From contig NZ_BLIN01000005.1 of the NCBI RefSeq assembly GCF_009811555.1, positions 4,826,976-4,890,975 on the forward strand: a DNA stretch of 64,000 bases. The letters are read 5' to 3'. This DNA is from Streptomyces caniferus. GTDB lineage: Bacteria; Actinomycetota; Actinomycetes; Streptomycetales; Streptomycetaceae. Position numbers and translations under genes: made by a program. The notes beneath the pieces were generated by a model that was given only the letters and a program-made list of their open reading frames with translations, was not told the DNA's origin and did no database searches. This document shows, in pieces, positions 9,701-17,026 of this stretch (positions within the stretch are counted from its first letter, which is position 1; every line of letters begins with the position of its first letter).

Positions 9701-10123
9701 GGCGGCCGGGGCGCCGGCTCCGACGCCGAGGAGACCGCCGTGCTGCCGCCCGTACGGGACGGAGGCGCACGCGGCGAGGTCGGCCGGGGCGACGCCCCCG
9801 CCGACCGGGTGCCGCCGTGGATGTTCCGCAAGGAGACGCCGCCCGGCGCGAACGCCGGGCACGGCGCGGCCTCGGGGCGGTCCTCCGCTCCCGCCGAGTC
9901 GCGCGTCGAGCGCACGCGCGAACTCCCGCAGATCGACCCGGCGACGGGCCGCCCCGTGGAGAGCTCGCAGCGCAGCCGCCCCCGCCCCGAATGGGCGGAG
10001 GAGACCCCGTTGGACGATCTGCCGACGCTCGCCGACGAGCTGCTCGGCCCGCGCGGCGACGAGGAAGCGGACGACGGAGCGGGCGACGACGGCCGTCGCG
10101 GCGGCCGGGGACGGCGCGGCTAG
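6782..10123 (+). CDS. tmk: Thymidylate kinase fused to MFS-like membrane domain and coiled coil
   Basis: 1113 residues in three parts. Residues 1 to about 530 hold some 10-12 hydrophobic helices resembling a major-facilitator permease. Residues about 543-745 are a complete dTMP kinase: P-loop GGDGAGKST, then TREPG, and DRYIDSSVAYQG. Residues about 749-910 are an almost uninterrupted Glu/Arg/Ala/Lys heptad coiled coil, followed by an acidic, Pro-rich disordered tail with two copies of the ETAVLPPVRD motif. This kinase makes dTDP for DNA synthesis. The fusion, a Streptomyces trait, tethers it to the membrane; what the permease-like domain moves is unknown. It is followed by holB, another replication gene. 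Confidence 0.93.
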   Translation: MTRAEQPTVVTPTSGALAADSRERAVRALLRFPPLKRLWSAQCVGGIGDALSMLVLVLLALQAALYVPLGGEPVFGGGYRGAALAVTAVFAARMLAMLLFGAVLLGPLSALTSPVARRAGGPPSAGPLDRRWTMIGADIVRLALLVIAPLWINWTPDDALAWLLVTVFVAGVAERFWTVARESAAPGLLPAPPPEGAAVRPLPDNMDALRRLSLRTGFVSLPIAAATLVVVTLISKLLGTGIDWFHVHQAALGSYVAAGLFAASVSILYFIEFPGVPTPRPRSPLEGLRRPKAAGATTGQPGADEKPENGTTPAAVDKGRTGALPLLVASCAAVAGAIAAAVSLAVLHGYDLAGGPATFALLVLALTGGTAVGIRGAHRVLPALSRRRLLALAVAATGLGLLAMGLVPDTTTVLVLALLSGICAGIAANTGHVLLEQESEEPRSARTTEHLHAVVRLTVALAAILAPLLAALIGPHHLGGGTFNFAYGGAAYTLMLAGALLLPVAALVLGKVDDRQGVPLRRDLREALRGGDPAQAPAATGFFLALEGGDGAGKSTQVEALAEWIRSKGHEVVVTREPGATAIGKRLRSIILDVSTSGLSDRAEALMFAADRAEHVDSVIRPALERGAIVITDRYIDSSVAYQGAGRNLAPTEIARISRWATDGLVPHLTVLLDISPETARERFTEAPDRLESEPAEFHQRVRAGFLTLAAADPARYLVVDAGQEPADVTTVVRHRLDQVLPLSEAEIQAQAEARKAAEEEARRKAEEEAARKAEEERLERERQEQLAKLRAEEEERKRREAEEARAREEARQAEEARKRAEEARQAAEAERQRREAEERAREAEQERLRKQHEEEARLRKEAEERRLEKQRKAEAALVRAEEARVAAAAAAAAAEAKAAAEEAESAEAPTAETYVADLRKRLGPETPDDSAASSSGSDGEQTHESLPRSGTPDRAADETAVLPPVRDAHDAWGGRGAGSDAEETAVLPPVRDGGARGEVGRGDAPADRVPPWMFRKETPPGANAGHGAASGRSSAPAESRVERTRELPQIDPATGRPVESSQRSRPRPEWAEETPLDDLPTLADELLGPRGDEEADDGAGDDGRRGGRGRRG
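7138..7149. repeat. GC-rich ggggggaccccc element inside tmk fusion
   Basis: Identical to the 12-mer in topA (4427-4438). Here too it sits in frame and encodes a Gly/Pro-rich loop between predicted membrane helices. Confidence 0.5.
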
Positions 10124-10144
10124 CCCATCGGGGAGTCCCGGAAG

Positions 10145-10186
10145 AACGGCCGTGGCCGCAGCGCGATCGCTGCGGCCACGGCCGTT
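10145..10186 (+). terminator. Strong hairpin terminator after tmk
   Basis: A perfect 19-bp inverted repeat (10145-10163 and 10168-10186) with a CGAT loop, 21 bases after the tmk stop and followed by TTCC. It separates tmk from holB. Confidence 0.85.
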
Positions 10187-10357
10187 TCCGGGTTCCGGAG
10201 GACCCCTGTCCGGCCGCCCGGCGCCGGTTTCCGGATTCGTTTGTCAGTGGGTTGCACCACAATGGGTCGGGCGTGGAGCAATGCGTGGTGTGCGGCCGGT
10301 CGCACACGCACTCGCGCGGCACGAGCAGGACGGCACGGACAGGAACGGCGGACAGCG

Positions 10358-11611
10358 ATGGCGGTATGGGACGACGTGGTCGGCCAGGACCGGGTGACGG
10401 CGCAGCTGGCCGCGGCCGCGCGCGATGCGGACGCCTTCATCACCGCGCAGCACGCGGGAGCGGGGACCGGGCCCGGTGAGCAGCCGGCGCCGCAGCCGTC
10501 CGCCGACCGCAGCGGCGCCTCCCAGATGACGCACGCCTGGCTGTTCACGGGCCCGCCCGGGTCCGGCCGCTCCACCGCCGCCCGCGCCTTCGCCGCCGCC
10601 CTGCAGTGCGTCAGCCCGGACCGCGCCCTCGGGGGCGCCCCCGGCTGCGGCTTCTGCGACGGCTGCCATACGTCCCTGGTCGGCACGCACGCCGATGTGG
10701 AGATCGTCCGTACGGACCTGCTCTCCATCGGCGTCAAGGAAACCCGTGACCTGGTCCGCCGGTCCTCGCTCTCCCCGGCGGGCGGCCGCTGGCAGGTGAT
10801 CGTCCTGGAGGACGCCGACCGCCTCACCGAAGGCGCGGGCAACGTCCTCCTCAAGGCCGTCGAGGAGCCCGCGCCCCGGACGGTCTGGCTGCTGTGCGCC
10901 CCCTCCGTGGAGGACGTCCTCCCCACCATCCGCTCGCGCTGCCGCCACCTCTCCCTGCGCACCCCGCCGGTCGGCGCGGTCGCCGACGTCCTCGTCCGGC
11001 GGGACGGCATCGAGCCGGAGGCCGCCGACCGGGCCGCCCGCGCCACCCAGGGCCACATCGGCCGGGCCCGCCGGCTGGCCACGGACGAGCGGGCCCGCGC
11101 CCGGCGGGCGGCCGTCCTCAAACTCCCGCTCCGCGTCGACGACATCGGCGGCTGCCTCAAGGCCGCCCAGGAGCTGATCGACGCCGCGGGGGAGGACGCC
11201 AAGCAGGTCGCCGAGGACGTCGACACCAAGGAGACCGAGGAGCTGCGCGCCGCACTCGGCGCCGCCGCCGGCACCGGCGGACGCCTGCCGCGCGGCACGG
11301 CCGGCGCCATGAAGGAGCTCCAGGACAAGCAGAAGCGCCGCTCGACCCGTACCCAGCGCGACAGCCTCGACCTCGCCCTGGTCGACCTCACCGGCTTCTA
11401 CCGCGACGTCCTCGCCCTCCAGATGGGCGCCTCGGTCCCCCTCGCCAACGACGAGGTACGCGACAGCATCCACCGCATCGCCACCGCCTCGACCCCCGAA
11501 CGCACCCTCCGCCGGATAGAAGCCGTGATCGCCTGCCGCGAGGCCCTGGACCGCAATGTGGCCCCGCTCCTCGCGGTCGAGGCCATGACGGCGGCCCTCC
11601 GCGCCGGCTGA
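10358..11611 (+). CDS. holB: DNA polymerase III subunit delta'
   Basis: 417 residues from ATG 10358 (the usual MAVWDDVVGQ start; GGAAC-like ribosome site). This is a clamp-loader AAA+ subunit that helps load the beta sliding clamp at the fork. Motifs: P-loop-like GPPGSGRST near residues 68-76, cysteine cluster CGFCDGC for zinc, the Walker-B-like VIVLEDADRLTEGAGN, and SRC (sensor 1/arginine-finger region) in IRSRCRHL. An actinobacterial insertion with Ala/Gly-rich residues lies near residue 40. The C-terminal third is helical, as in family members. It is adjacent to tmk in a replication-gene neighbourhood. Confidence 0.93.
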   Translation: MAVWDDVVGQDRVTAQLAAAARDADAFITAQHAGAGTGPGEQPAPQPSADRSGASQMTHAWLFTGPPGSGRSTAARAFAAALQCVSPDRALGGAPGCGFCDGCHTSLVGTHADVEIVRTDLLSIGVKETRDLVRRSSLSPAGGRWQVIVLEDADRLTEGAGNVLLKAVEEPAPRTVWLLCAPSVEDVLPTIRSRCRHLSLRTPPVGAVADVLVRRDGIEPEAADRAARATQGHIGRARRLATDERARARRAAVLKLPLRVDDIGGCLKAAQELIDAAGEDAKQVAEDVDTKETEELRAALGAAAGTGGRLPRGTAGAMKELQDKQKRRSTRTQRDSLDLALVDLTGFYRDVLALQMGASVPLANDEVRDSIHRIATASTPERTLRRIEAVIACREALDRNVAPLLAVEAMTAALRAG

Positions 11612-11937
11612 CCCCCCACTACCGCAGCCCCCGACCCCGCCGTTCCCCCGGCCCGCCCTTCAAGGAGACGCACACACAACGTCCTCACCCGGATACTCTC
11701 CGTTCGAACGACGCCGCAACGGACGTCCGCCACGGACATCCACCACCGACATCCGCCACGGCCATCCACCACCGCAAGCAACCGGGCCACTACGAGCACC
11801 AGCGCCACCCCCAGTACGAACGCCACCCCGGCCCCCCTGCACCACCCCTAGCTCCCGCACCGCCAGCCGCACTCCACCCTCCAGGGACCACCAACACCGC
11901 ACTCCACCTCTCAGGGACCGAGACCAAGGGACCGTCC
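11612..11937. other. Intergenic region, C/A-skewed
   Basis: About 325 bases with a striking excess of C and A on the plus strand and repeated CCACCACC/CATCCACCAC runs, but no gene with a start, ribosome site or family resemblance. No hairpin terminator was found. It should hold the promoter of the secreted peptidase gene. Confidence 0.5.
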
Positions 11938-13521
11938 ATGGCCACCAGCCGCCTGCTCCGCACCTCCGCCGCCTTCCTCGCGGCCACCGCTCTGCTGATC
12001 TCCGGCTGTTCCTCGGGGAGTTCCTCCCCCGACGACGAGGCGTCTCCGGGTCTCACCACGGAGGCCGGTGCCCAGCGCCCCGCCGACGAGGCGACCCTGG
12101 CGCCACTCCCTGCCTCGACCCCGGCCGGCCTGCGCGCGTACTACGACCAGAAGCTGACCTGGCATGCCTGCGGAAAAGGGTTCCAGTGCGCGACGATGAA
12201 GGCGCCCCTGGACTACTCCCACCCCGAGGCGGGTGACACCAAGCTCGCGGTGGCCCGCAAGAAGGCCAGCGGCCCCGGCAGCCGGCTCGGCTCCCTCTTG
12301 GTCAATCCGGGCGGCCCCGGCGGTTCGGCGATCGACTACCTCGAGCAGTACGCACCCCAGCCCGCCGCGATTCGTGCGCGCTACGACATGGCGGCGATGG
12401 ACCCGCGCGGCGTGGACCACAGCCAGCCCGTCGAGTGCCTCAGCGACAAGCAGATGGACCGCTACACCGAGGTGGACCAGACCCCGGACTCACCGGCCGA
12501 GGTCGACAAGCTCGCCACCGCGTTCCGCACCTTCGCCCAGGGCTGCGCGTCCCGCTCCGGCAAGCTGCTCTCGCACGTCTCCACCGTCGAGGCCGCCCGC
12601 GACATGGACGTGCTGCGCGCCGTCCTGGGCGACGAGAAGCTCCACTTCGTCGGGGCTTCCTACGGCACCTTCCTCGGGGCGACCTACGCCGGTCTCTACC
12701 CCTCCCGCGTCGGCCGCATGGTCCTCGACGGCGCGATGAACCCGGAGCTCGACTCCCGTACCACCAACATCGAGCAGACCGCCGGCTTCAACACCGCCTT
12801 CACGGCGTTCGCCACCGACTGCATCAAGCACAAGAACTGCCCCCTCGGCACCAAGAGCACCGAGGACGCCGGCGAGCAGCTCACGGCCCTCTTCAAAAAG
12901 CTGGACGCACACCCGGCAGCCACGGGCGAGGACCGAAAGCTCACCGAGTCCCTCGCCACCACGGGCGTCATCGCCGCCCTGTACGACCAGCGCGCCTGGC
13001 CCCTGCTGCGCGACTACCTCGCCCAGGCCAAGGCCGGCAACGGACGAGGGCTGCTCACCTTCTCCGACAGCTACTACGAGCGCGAACCGAACGGCAGCTA
13101 CAGCAACCAGATGTACGCCAACCCCGCCGTCAACTGCCTCGACCTCGCGCCCGCCTTCACCGGCCCCGACCAGGTCCGCGCCGCCCTGCCCAGCTTCCGC
13201 AAGGCCTCCCCGGTCTTCGGCGAAACCTTCGCCTGGGCCGCCCTGAACTGCGCCTACTGGCCGGTCAAGCCCACCGGCATGCCCCAGCGCATCGAGGCCA
13301 AGGGCGCCGCCCCGATCCTCGTCGTCGGCACCACCCGCGACCCCGCCACCCCGTACATCTGGGCCAAGGCCCTCGCCTCCCAGCTCTCCAGCGCCACCCT
13401 CCTCACCTACGAGGGCGACGGCCACACCGCGTACGGCCGCGGCAGCAAGTGCATCGACTCCGCGATCGACGCCTACCTCCTCGACGGCACCGTCCCCCCG
13501 AAGCACAAAACCTGCAAGTGA
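11938..13521 (+). CDS. Tripeptidyl aminopeptidase-like alpha/beta hydrolase lipoprotein
   Basis: 527 residues from ATG 11938. The signal peptide ends in a lipobox (LISGC, Cys24), so it is exported and lipid-anchored. It belongs to the Streptomyces Tap/SlpD family, which removes N-terminal peptides from secreted proteins or growth substrates. Features: an oxyanion region with NPGGPGGS, nucleophile Ser in VGASYGTFLG near residue 240, Asp in TTRDPATP, and His in GDGHTAYG. The C-terminal Tap domain, with Cys residues, is intact. Its position between holB and tRNA-Thr matches the conserved Streptomyces order. Exact cleavage specificity is not visible. Confidence 0.92.
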   Translation: MATSRLLRTSAAFLAATALLISGCSSGSSSPDDEASPGLTTEAGAQRPADEATLAPLPASTPAGLRAYYDQKLTWHACGKGFQCATMKAPLDYSHPEAGDTKLAVARKKASGPGSRLGSLLVNPGGPGGSAIDYLEQYAPQPAAIRARYDMAAMDPRGVDHSQPVECLSDKQMDRYTEVDQTPDSPAEVDKLATAFRTFAQGCASRSGKLLSHVSTVEAARDMDVLRAVLGDEKLHFVGASYGTFLGATYAGLYPSRVGRMVLDGAMNPELDSRTTNIEQTAGFNTAFTAFATDCIKHKNCPLGTKSTEDAGEQLTALFKKLDAHPAATGEDRKLTESLATTGVIAALYDQRAWPLLRDYLAQAKAGNGRGLLTFSDSYYEREPNGSYSNQMYANPAVNCLDLAPAFTGPDQVRAALPSFRKASPVFGETFAWAALNCAYWPVKPTGMPQRIEAKGAAPILVVGTTRDPATPYIWAKALASQLSSATLLTYEGDGHTAYGRGSKCIDSAIDAYLLDGTVPPKHKTCK

Positions 13522-13624
13522 CCCGCCTCACACCCGCACACCCCCCTCCCCGTCCACCCCTGACCAGCTTCTAAACCGGTTACTGAGCACCCCTCCGCGA
13601 TGTGTAGACTGGGCCGCGCACCAC

Positions 13625-13698
13625 GCCGCCTTAGCTCAGTTGGCCAGAGCAACGCACTCGTAATGCGTAGGTCTCGGGTTCGAATCCCGAAGGCGGCT
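13625..13698 (+). tRNA. tRNA-Thr (anticodon CGU)
   Basis: A complete 74-nt cloverleaf: acceptor GCCGCCT/AGGCGGC with discriminator T, D arm GCTC...GAGC, anticodon loop CTCGTAA (anticodon CGU, reads ACG), variable AGGTC, T arm TCGGG-TTCGAAT-CCCGA. No CCA is encoded. A possible TAGACT -10 lies at 13605-13610. Its 3' half (from 13657) is the left copy of the island's 45-bp repeat. Confidence 0.97.
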
Positions 13699-13701
13699 CA
13701 G
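13657..13701 (+). repeat. Left attachment repeat (3' half of tRNA-Thr)
   Basis: A 45-bp sequence from the anticodon loop to just past the tRNA-Thr end, repeated perfectly at 23667-23711. This is the classic attachment-site footprint of a tRNA-targeting tyrosine recombinase. The left copy keeps the tRNA functional. Confidence 0.9.
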
Positions 13702-13702
13702 T

Positions 13703-13740
13703 AAAAAGGCCAGGTCACACAGCCCGTGACCTGGCCTTTT
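13703..13740 (+). terminator. Terminator after tRNA-Thr
   Basis: A 15-bp hairpin (13704-13718 and 13726-13740, 7-nt loop) of the AAAAGGCC...GGCCTTTT type directly after the tRNA; bidirectional in form. A similar but non-identical hairpin follows the right repeat at 23717. Confidence 0.85.
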
Positions 13741-13789
13741 GCGTTGCTCGGGGCATGACGTGTCGCGCCGCCGCAGTGTCGCGAGATGG

Positions 13790-13813
13790 CTTGCGTGAGC
13801 GATGCGTGAGCGG
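13790..13813 (+). repeat. Left inner repeat, candidate integrase arm site
   Basis: Contains two copies of GCGTGAGC in tandem (GCGTGAGCGATGCGTGAGCG). The 24-bp block matches 23528-23551 at 21 of 24 positions, same orientation, with an identical 15-bp core (GCGATGCGTGAGCGG). It lies about 90 bases inside the left attachment repeat. Confidence 0.5.
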
Positions 13814-13827
13814 GGGCGCTCAGAGAC

Positions 13828-14098
13828 CTACTTCTTGGGCTTCCGGAGCTCGGCCTTCTTGTCGGCCTTGGGCTGGGCCTTTGCCTTGTTCTTCGGCTTG
13901 CCGCCCTTGCCGGCGTTCTTCGCCGTGGCCTCCTTGGCCTTCTTCTTCGCGGCCTTGCGGGCCGCCTTCTCGGCCTCAGCCTTGCGCTGAAGCGGGACCA
14001 GCTTCGCCGTCGCCTCGGCGGCGCTCTTGCGCGCTTGGTGAATCGCCCCCTCCGCAATCTGGTTGGTAGGGGGCGCAGCCTTGCTGTGGGCCCACTAA
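13828..14098 (-). pseudogene. Lys/Ala-rich open frame without a start codon
   Basis: On the minus strand a frame of about 89 codons ends at 13828 with a very basic tail (repeats of AKK, KAK, ending LRKPKK). Codon use looks coding-like, but the frame is bounded upstream by a stop near 14096 and has no ATG, GTG or TTG start, so it resembles the C-terminal stub of a truncated gene. It sits just inside the attachment site and reads towards it, a position where integrase genes often lie, but there is no integrase catalytic motif. Identity unknown; the complementary plus-strand hydrophobic frame is a shadow. Confidence 0.4.
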
Positions 14099-14241
14099 CC
14101 GGGCGGTGCTGCACCGTGGCTGAAATGCACTCCCACCAGGGCGATTGTCAGTGCTGTATGCGAGGGTCGCCATCTGTGAGCCGAAGCATTGTCAGCGGCT
14201 CGCGACGGGTTACGAGTACACAGCCAAGGGGGAGGCACGGC

Positions 14242-14559
14242 ATGGCTGGCGACGGCTTTGACATAGACACCGACCAACTCAAGTCCGCCGCTCCAACATT
14301 CCACCGAGAGTCTGTCGCTCTAGAACGGGCGACGGCCAAGCTTCGTCACACGCTTGGCGGGCTGGGGGAGCCGTGGGGCAGTGACGAGCAGGGCAAGAAG
14401 TTCGAGCACGCCTATGCCCCGCACCAGGCGCAGATCGAAAAGGCCGCCGCGGCCCTGGTCAAGGGCCTGTCCAGCATCACCAAGGCCATGAATGACATGG
14501 CCGCCAACCACGAAGACGCTGACCACTCAGCCAAGTCCGGCTTTGAGGGCGGTAAGTGA
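14242..14559 (+). CDS. WXG100/ESAT-6-like secreted protein
   Basis: 105 residues from ATG 14242 with a GGGGGAGG ribosome site. It is predicted to be an all-helical hairpin with the central turn PWGSDEQGKKFE, the actinobacterial W-G-x-D-x-x-G-x-x-F variant of the WXG motif at about residues 43-54. Such proteins are exported by type VII (Esx) secretion as dimers or as partners of larger effectors. The stop overlaps the next gene's start by one base (TGATG), so it is co-translated with the large exported protein downstream and is probably its secretion partner. No Esx machinery gene lies in this window. Confidence 0.8.
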   Translation: MAGDGFDIDTDQLKSAAPTFHRESVALERATAKLRHTLGGLGEPWGSDEQGKKFEHAYAPHQAQIEKAAAALVKGLSSITKAMNDMAANHEDADHSAKSGFEGGK

Positions 14560-15866
14560 TGGGCGCTGGCGACAAGGCCAAGGAGATCGTCCAGGACCTG
14601 ACGGGTATGTGGTGGCCGGAGGGCGACGAGGACGAACTCAGGGAAGCCGCCCGCGCCTGGCGTACGTATGCGGACGATGTCGAGGACTGCACGGCCGCTT
14701 GCCATAAGAAGGCCCAGGACGTCATCGACAACAACAAGGGCAAGTCGATCGATGCGTTCGGCGGGTTCTGGCGCAAGTACCACGGTGGCGGCAAGGGCTA
14801 TCTCGACGACGTGGCCAGCGCTGCCCGCGACATGGCCAAGGCCCTGGACAAGTACGCCGACCAGGTCGCCGAGGCCAAGAAGAAGATCGAGCACGAGCTG
14901 GAGATCGCCGGCGCAGTCCTGGTCGCCGGAGCCGCGCTCGCCGTCTTCACCGGCGGCATCAGCGGGGCCGCGGCGGCCGGTGCCAGCGAGGCGATCGTCG
15001 CCGCAGCGAGTACAGCGGGCATCGCCGTATCCGCCACCGTCGCCGAGATCGCCGGAACTGTCCTGGCCACCGCCGCCATCGGCGGCATCGAAGCCATCAC
15101 CGTGGACGTGGTCGTCGCTCAGGGCGGACGCAACCTGCTAGGAGACCAACACGGCATCAACCTGGCTGAGATCAAGGAAGCCGGAGCCACTGGGGTCTTG
15201 CTGGGGGGCGCCCTGGGCGGTGCGGGCCGCGCAGCGAAGGCTGTACGCGACGCCGGCGGCTTCAAGAACGCCTTCGGCAAGATGAAGCTGGATGTGGGTG
15301 GCCCACACCTTGCGATGGCTGGCGAGGTGCCTTTCGGTCCTGTTGGCCCGACCGGGCGCCCCTTGATGCGCAACGCAGAGGGGAGCGGCGGGGGAGCCTC
15401 CGGGACCCCCAAGGCCAGTGGCTGGGAAGCCTCAAGCAATATAAAGGGACCTGGGGCCGGCAAAACACTCAAGCGGCCAAACGACCGACATACCATTGGT
15501 GGCGCAGGTCGAGCAGGAAAGAACATCAAGGAAGAGAACACAATCATCCTGCCGGGATATTCTCAGGAGGTCGAGAAGGATATCGCTGGCATCGCAGAAG
15601 GGAAGGCAACCTGGCTGCCGGACGGTGAGCGATACGAAATCAACGGTCGCACGTACGGCGTCCACGAGAACGGGACCGTATACCCTGCCAAGGGTCCAGG
15701 GTTTGTGGAAATGGACCGGAACGAGTATGCGGCGCTATCGCAGATCGTAAAGGCTAAGGGAGACCTCTCGGCGGCTCCGCAGCTGACGCGGAACCCTCGC
15801 TTCGTGAACAATCCAGAAGTCGTCGAAAAGGCTTTGGCCATTTACAACGGGACTTACACACCATGA
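14559..15866 (+). CDS. Large putative type VII-secreted polymorphic toxin-like protein
   Basis: 435 residues from ATG 14559. Residues 1 to about 110 are a helical WXG/LXG-like secretion domain (TGMWWPEGDEDELR...FGGFWRKY). Residues about 118-225 are Ala/Gly-rich and hydrophobic, like the pre-toxin membrane-active linker of actinobacterial effectors. A flexible Gly/Pro linker (about 240-320) contains a GC-rich repeat, and then a compact C-terminal domain of about 110 residues carries NGRTYGVHENGTVYP, GPGF and EMDRNEYAALS motifs. I recognise this end only as a recurrent actinobacterial domain without a named activity. It overlaps the next gene by four bases (ATGA), which fits a toxin-immunity pair. 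Confidence 0.65.
   Translation: MGAGDKAKEIVQDLTGMWWPEGDEDELREAARAWRTYADDVEDCTAACHKKAQDVIDNNKGKSIDAFGGFWRKYHGGGKGYLDDVASAARDMAKALDKYADQVAEAKKKIEHELEIAGAVLVAGAALAVFTGGISGAAAAGASEAIVAAASTAGIAVSATVAEIAGTVLATAAIGGIEAITVDVVVAQGGRNLLGDQHGINLAEIKEAGATGVLLGGALGGAGRAAKAVRDAGGFKNAFGKMKLDVGGPHLAMAGEVPFGPVGPTGRPLMRNAEGSGGGASGTPKASGWEASSNIKGPGAGKTLKRPNDRHTIGGAGRAGKNIKEENTIILPGYSQEVEKDIAGIAEGKATWLPDGERYEINGRTYGVHENGTVYPAKGPGFVEMDRNEYAALSQIVKAKGDLSAAPQLTRNPRFVNNPEVVEKALAIYNGTYTP
15379..15417. repeat. GC-rich gggggag...gggaccccc element in linker
   Basis: A GGGGGAG/GGGACCCCC type element within the Gly-rich linker of the toxin-like gene, similar in form to those at 4427 and 7138 and also in frame. Confidence 0.35.
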
Positions 15867-16774
15867 CGTACAATCTTTTCCTCGTCGATAGCTGTGACCC
15901 GGGTGTCATGGCTGAAGCTCTCGCGGCGGCCTTCCGGGTTCCGGTGAGAGAAGTGGATGTTGCCGACGCTGACGGCGACCAAGACGACCGCAACTGGGAG
16001 GCCCTGGTCTCCTGTGAATACTCGCACGTCCCGGGAAATGTGTCGCTGTCCCTGGACATTTACGCTCAGGACTCGGTGGGGCAGCAGCCTCCAGAATCCG
16101 AATTCTCCGCAGCATTTGCGCGCCGGCTTGGCACGCCCGTCTTGTACCCTCCTCAGGAGAGCGCCATGAGCGCCCACTGGTTGGTTACCCCAGAAGGGCT
16201 GACGACGCGGGCCCGGCTGAGCGAGTCGGACGATGACGAGCCAACCTTCACAGTCACAGCAGTTGAGGCACTCGTCGATCGGTTGCCAGACGTTCCTGTG
16301 ATGCACCTTCCGGAAGTGGTGCGCGAGCAGAAGATCGCCACGCCTCTGGCCGATTCATTTGCGGAATCCCTCCAGCCGTTGAAGGGAGACGGCAACGCCG
16401 CGGATGGTTCGACCGTCACAGCTGAGGTTGCCGAGGTGGCGCGGATCGCCAAGTCATACCTGGGGGCGTGGGAAAAGCTATCTCGACGCGCAGCGAGCAA
16501 CTGGGAGCCATCTGGTTGGTACCCCGTGGAGTTCTACCGGGAAGTGCTCGGATACCGCGATGACATCGAGGGGTATCTGCGCCAACTCCCGGAGAACGTG
16601 GCCGCGCTGTACAAGCGCTACCTCGACAAGGTTGACAGCCTCTATCAGGAGCTGACAGTCGACGACGAAGAGCACGTTGTCGTTGATGGCCGGAATGAGC
16701 CGACTGATGGTTCGGCGCAGAAGGCATGGTGGTGGTACCGCCGCCCCGAGCCCATGCCCTGGTCCAGTGGATGA
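15863..16774 (+). CDS. Putative immunity protein of the toxin-like gene
   Basis: 303 residues from ATG 15863, overlapping the toxin-like stop by four bases. No signal peptide or membrane segment, acidic, predicted cytoplasmic. It appears two-part: residues 1-155 a mixed alpha/beta region (starts MTYNLFLVDSCDPG, contains SAHWLVTPEGL), residues about 160-303 mostly helical (WEKLSRRAASNWEPSGWYPVEFY, then YLRQLPENVAALY). No enzymatic motif. Its coupling to an exported toxin-like protein is the main ground for calling it immunity; it might instead be a chaperone. GC content here is visibly lower than in the flanking chromosome. Confidence 0.5.
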   Translation: MTYNLFLVDSCDPGVMAEALAAAFRVPVREVDVADADGDQDDRNWEALVSCEYSHVPGNVSLSLDIYAQDSVGQQPPESEFSAAFARRLGTPVLYPPQESAMSAHWLVTPEGLTTRARLSESDDDEPTFTVTAVEALVDRLPDVPVMHLPEVVREQKIATPLADSFAESLQPLKGDGNAADGSTVTAEVAEVARIAKSYLGAWEKLSRRAASNWEPSGWYPVEFYREVLGYRDDIEGYLRQLPENVAALYKRYLDKVDSLYQELTVDDEEHVVVDGRNEPTDGSAQKAWWWYRRPEPMPWSSG

Positions 16775-16879
16775 GGCCGAGCGCTTCCGCGGATCCGACC
16801 AGGTAGGGGTAGGACCGAACGCAGTGCTGATGCATCGGCCATGACCGCATGCCTCGGTCATGGCTGGTGAGCGCTCTGT

Positions 16880-17000
16880 GCTTGATCACTGTGTGGCGGG
16901 TGGCCTCGGCGTCGCCGTAGATGGCGTGTACGGCGTCCACGTCGTCGCTGGTGAGTTCGCGCAACTGAAGCCGGGGGCCTGCGATGTCGACCGGATGCAT
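16880..17000 (-). pseudogene. N-terminal fragment of a GNAT acetyltransferase
   Basis: From ATG 17000 leftward, about 37 codons read as the start of a GNAT N-acetyltransferase (MHPVDIAGPRLQLRELTSDD, then VDAVHAIYGDAEATRH). The similarity stops near 16885; beyond it the open frame is only the antisense of the immunity-like gene. The acetyl-CoA-binding motif is missing, so this is a truncated relic. Confidence 0.6.
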
Positions 17001-17026
17001 GGTCGGGACCCTACTCGCAGGCGGTG

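Noticed and set aside
6830..9862. Minus-strand frame of about 1000 codons opposite the tmk fusion
   Set aside because: Same shadow effect; composition is unlike a protein and the opposite strand has clear catalytic motifs.
13802..13990. Hydrophobic 62-codon plus-strand frame near the island's left end
   Set aside because: It is the complement of the Lys-rich frame; poly-Phe/Leu/Ala runs arise from reading Lys/Ala codons backwards.
16416..16880. Rest of the open frame after the GNAT fragment
   Set aside because: Beyond about 37 codons it is antisense to the immunity-like gene and shows no GNAT features.
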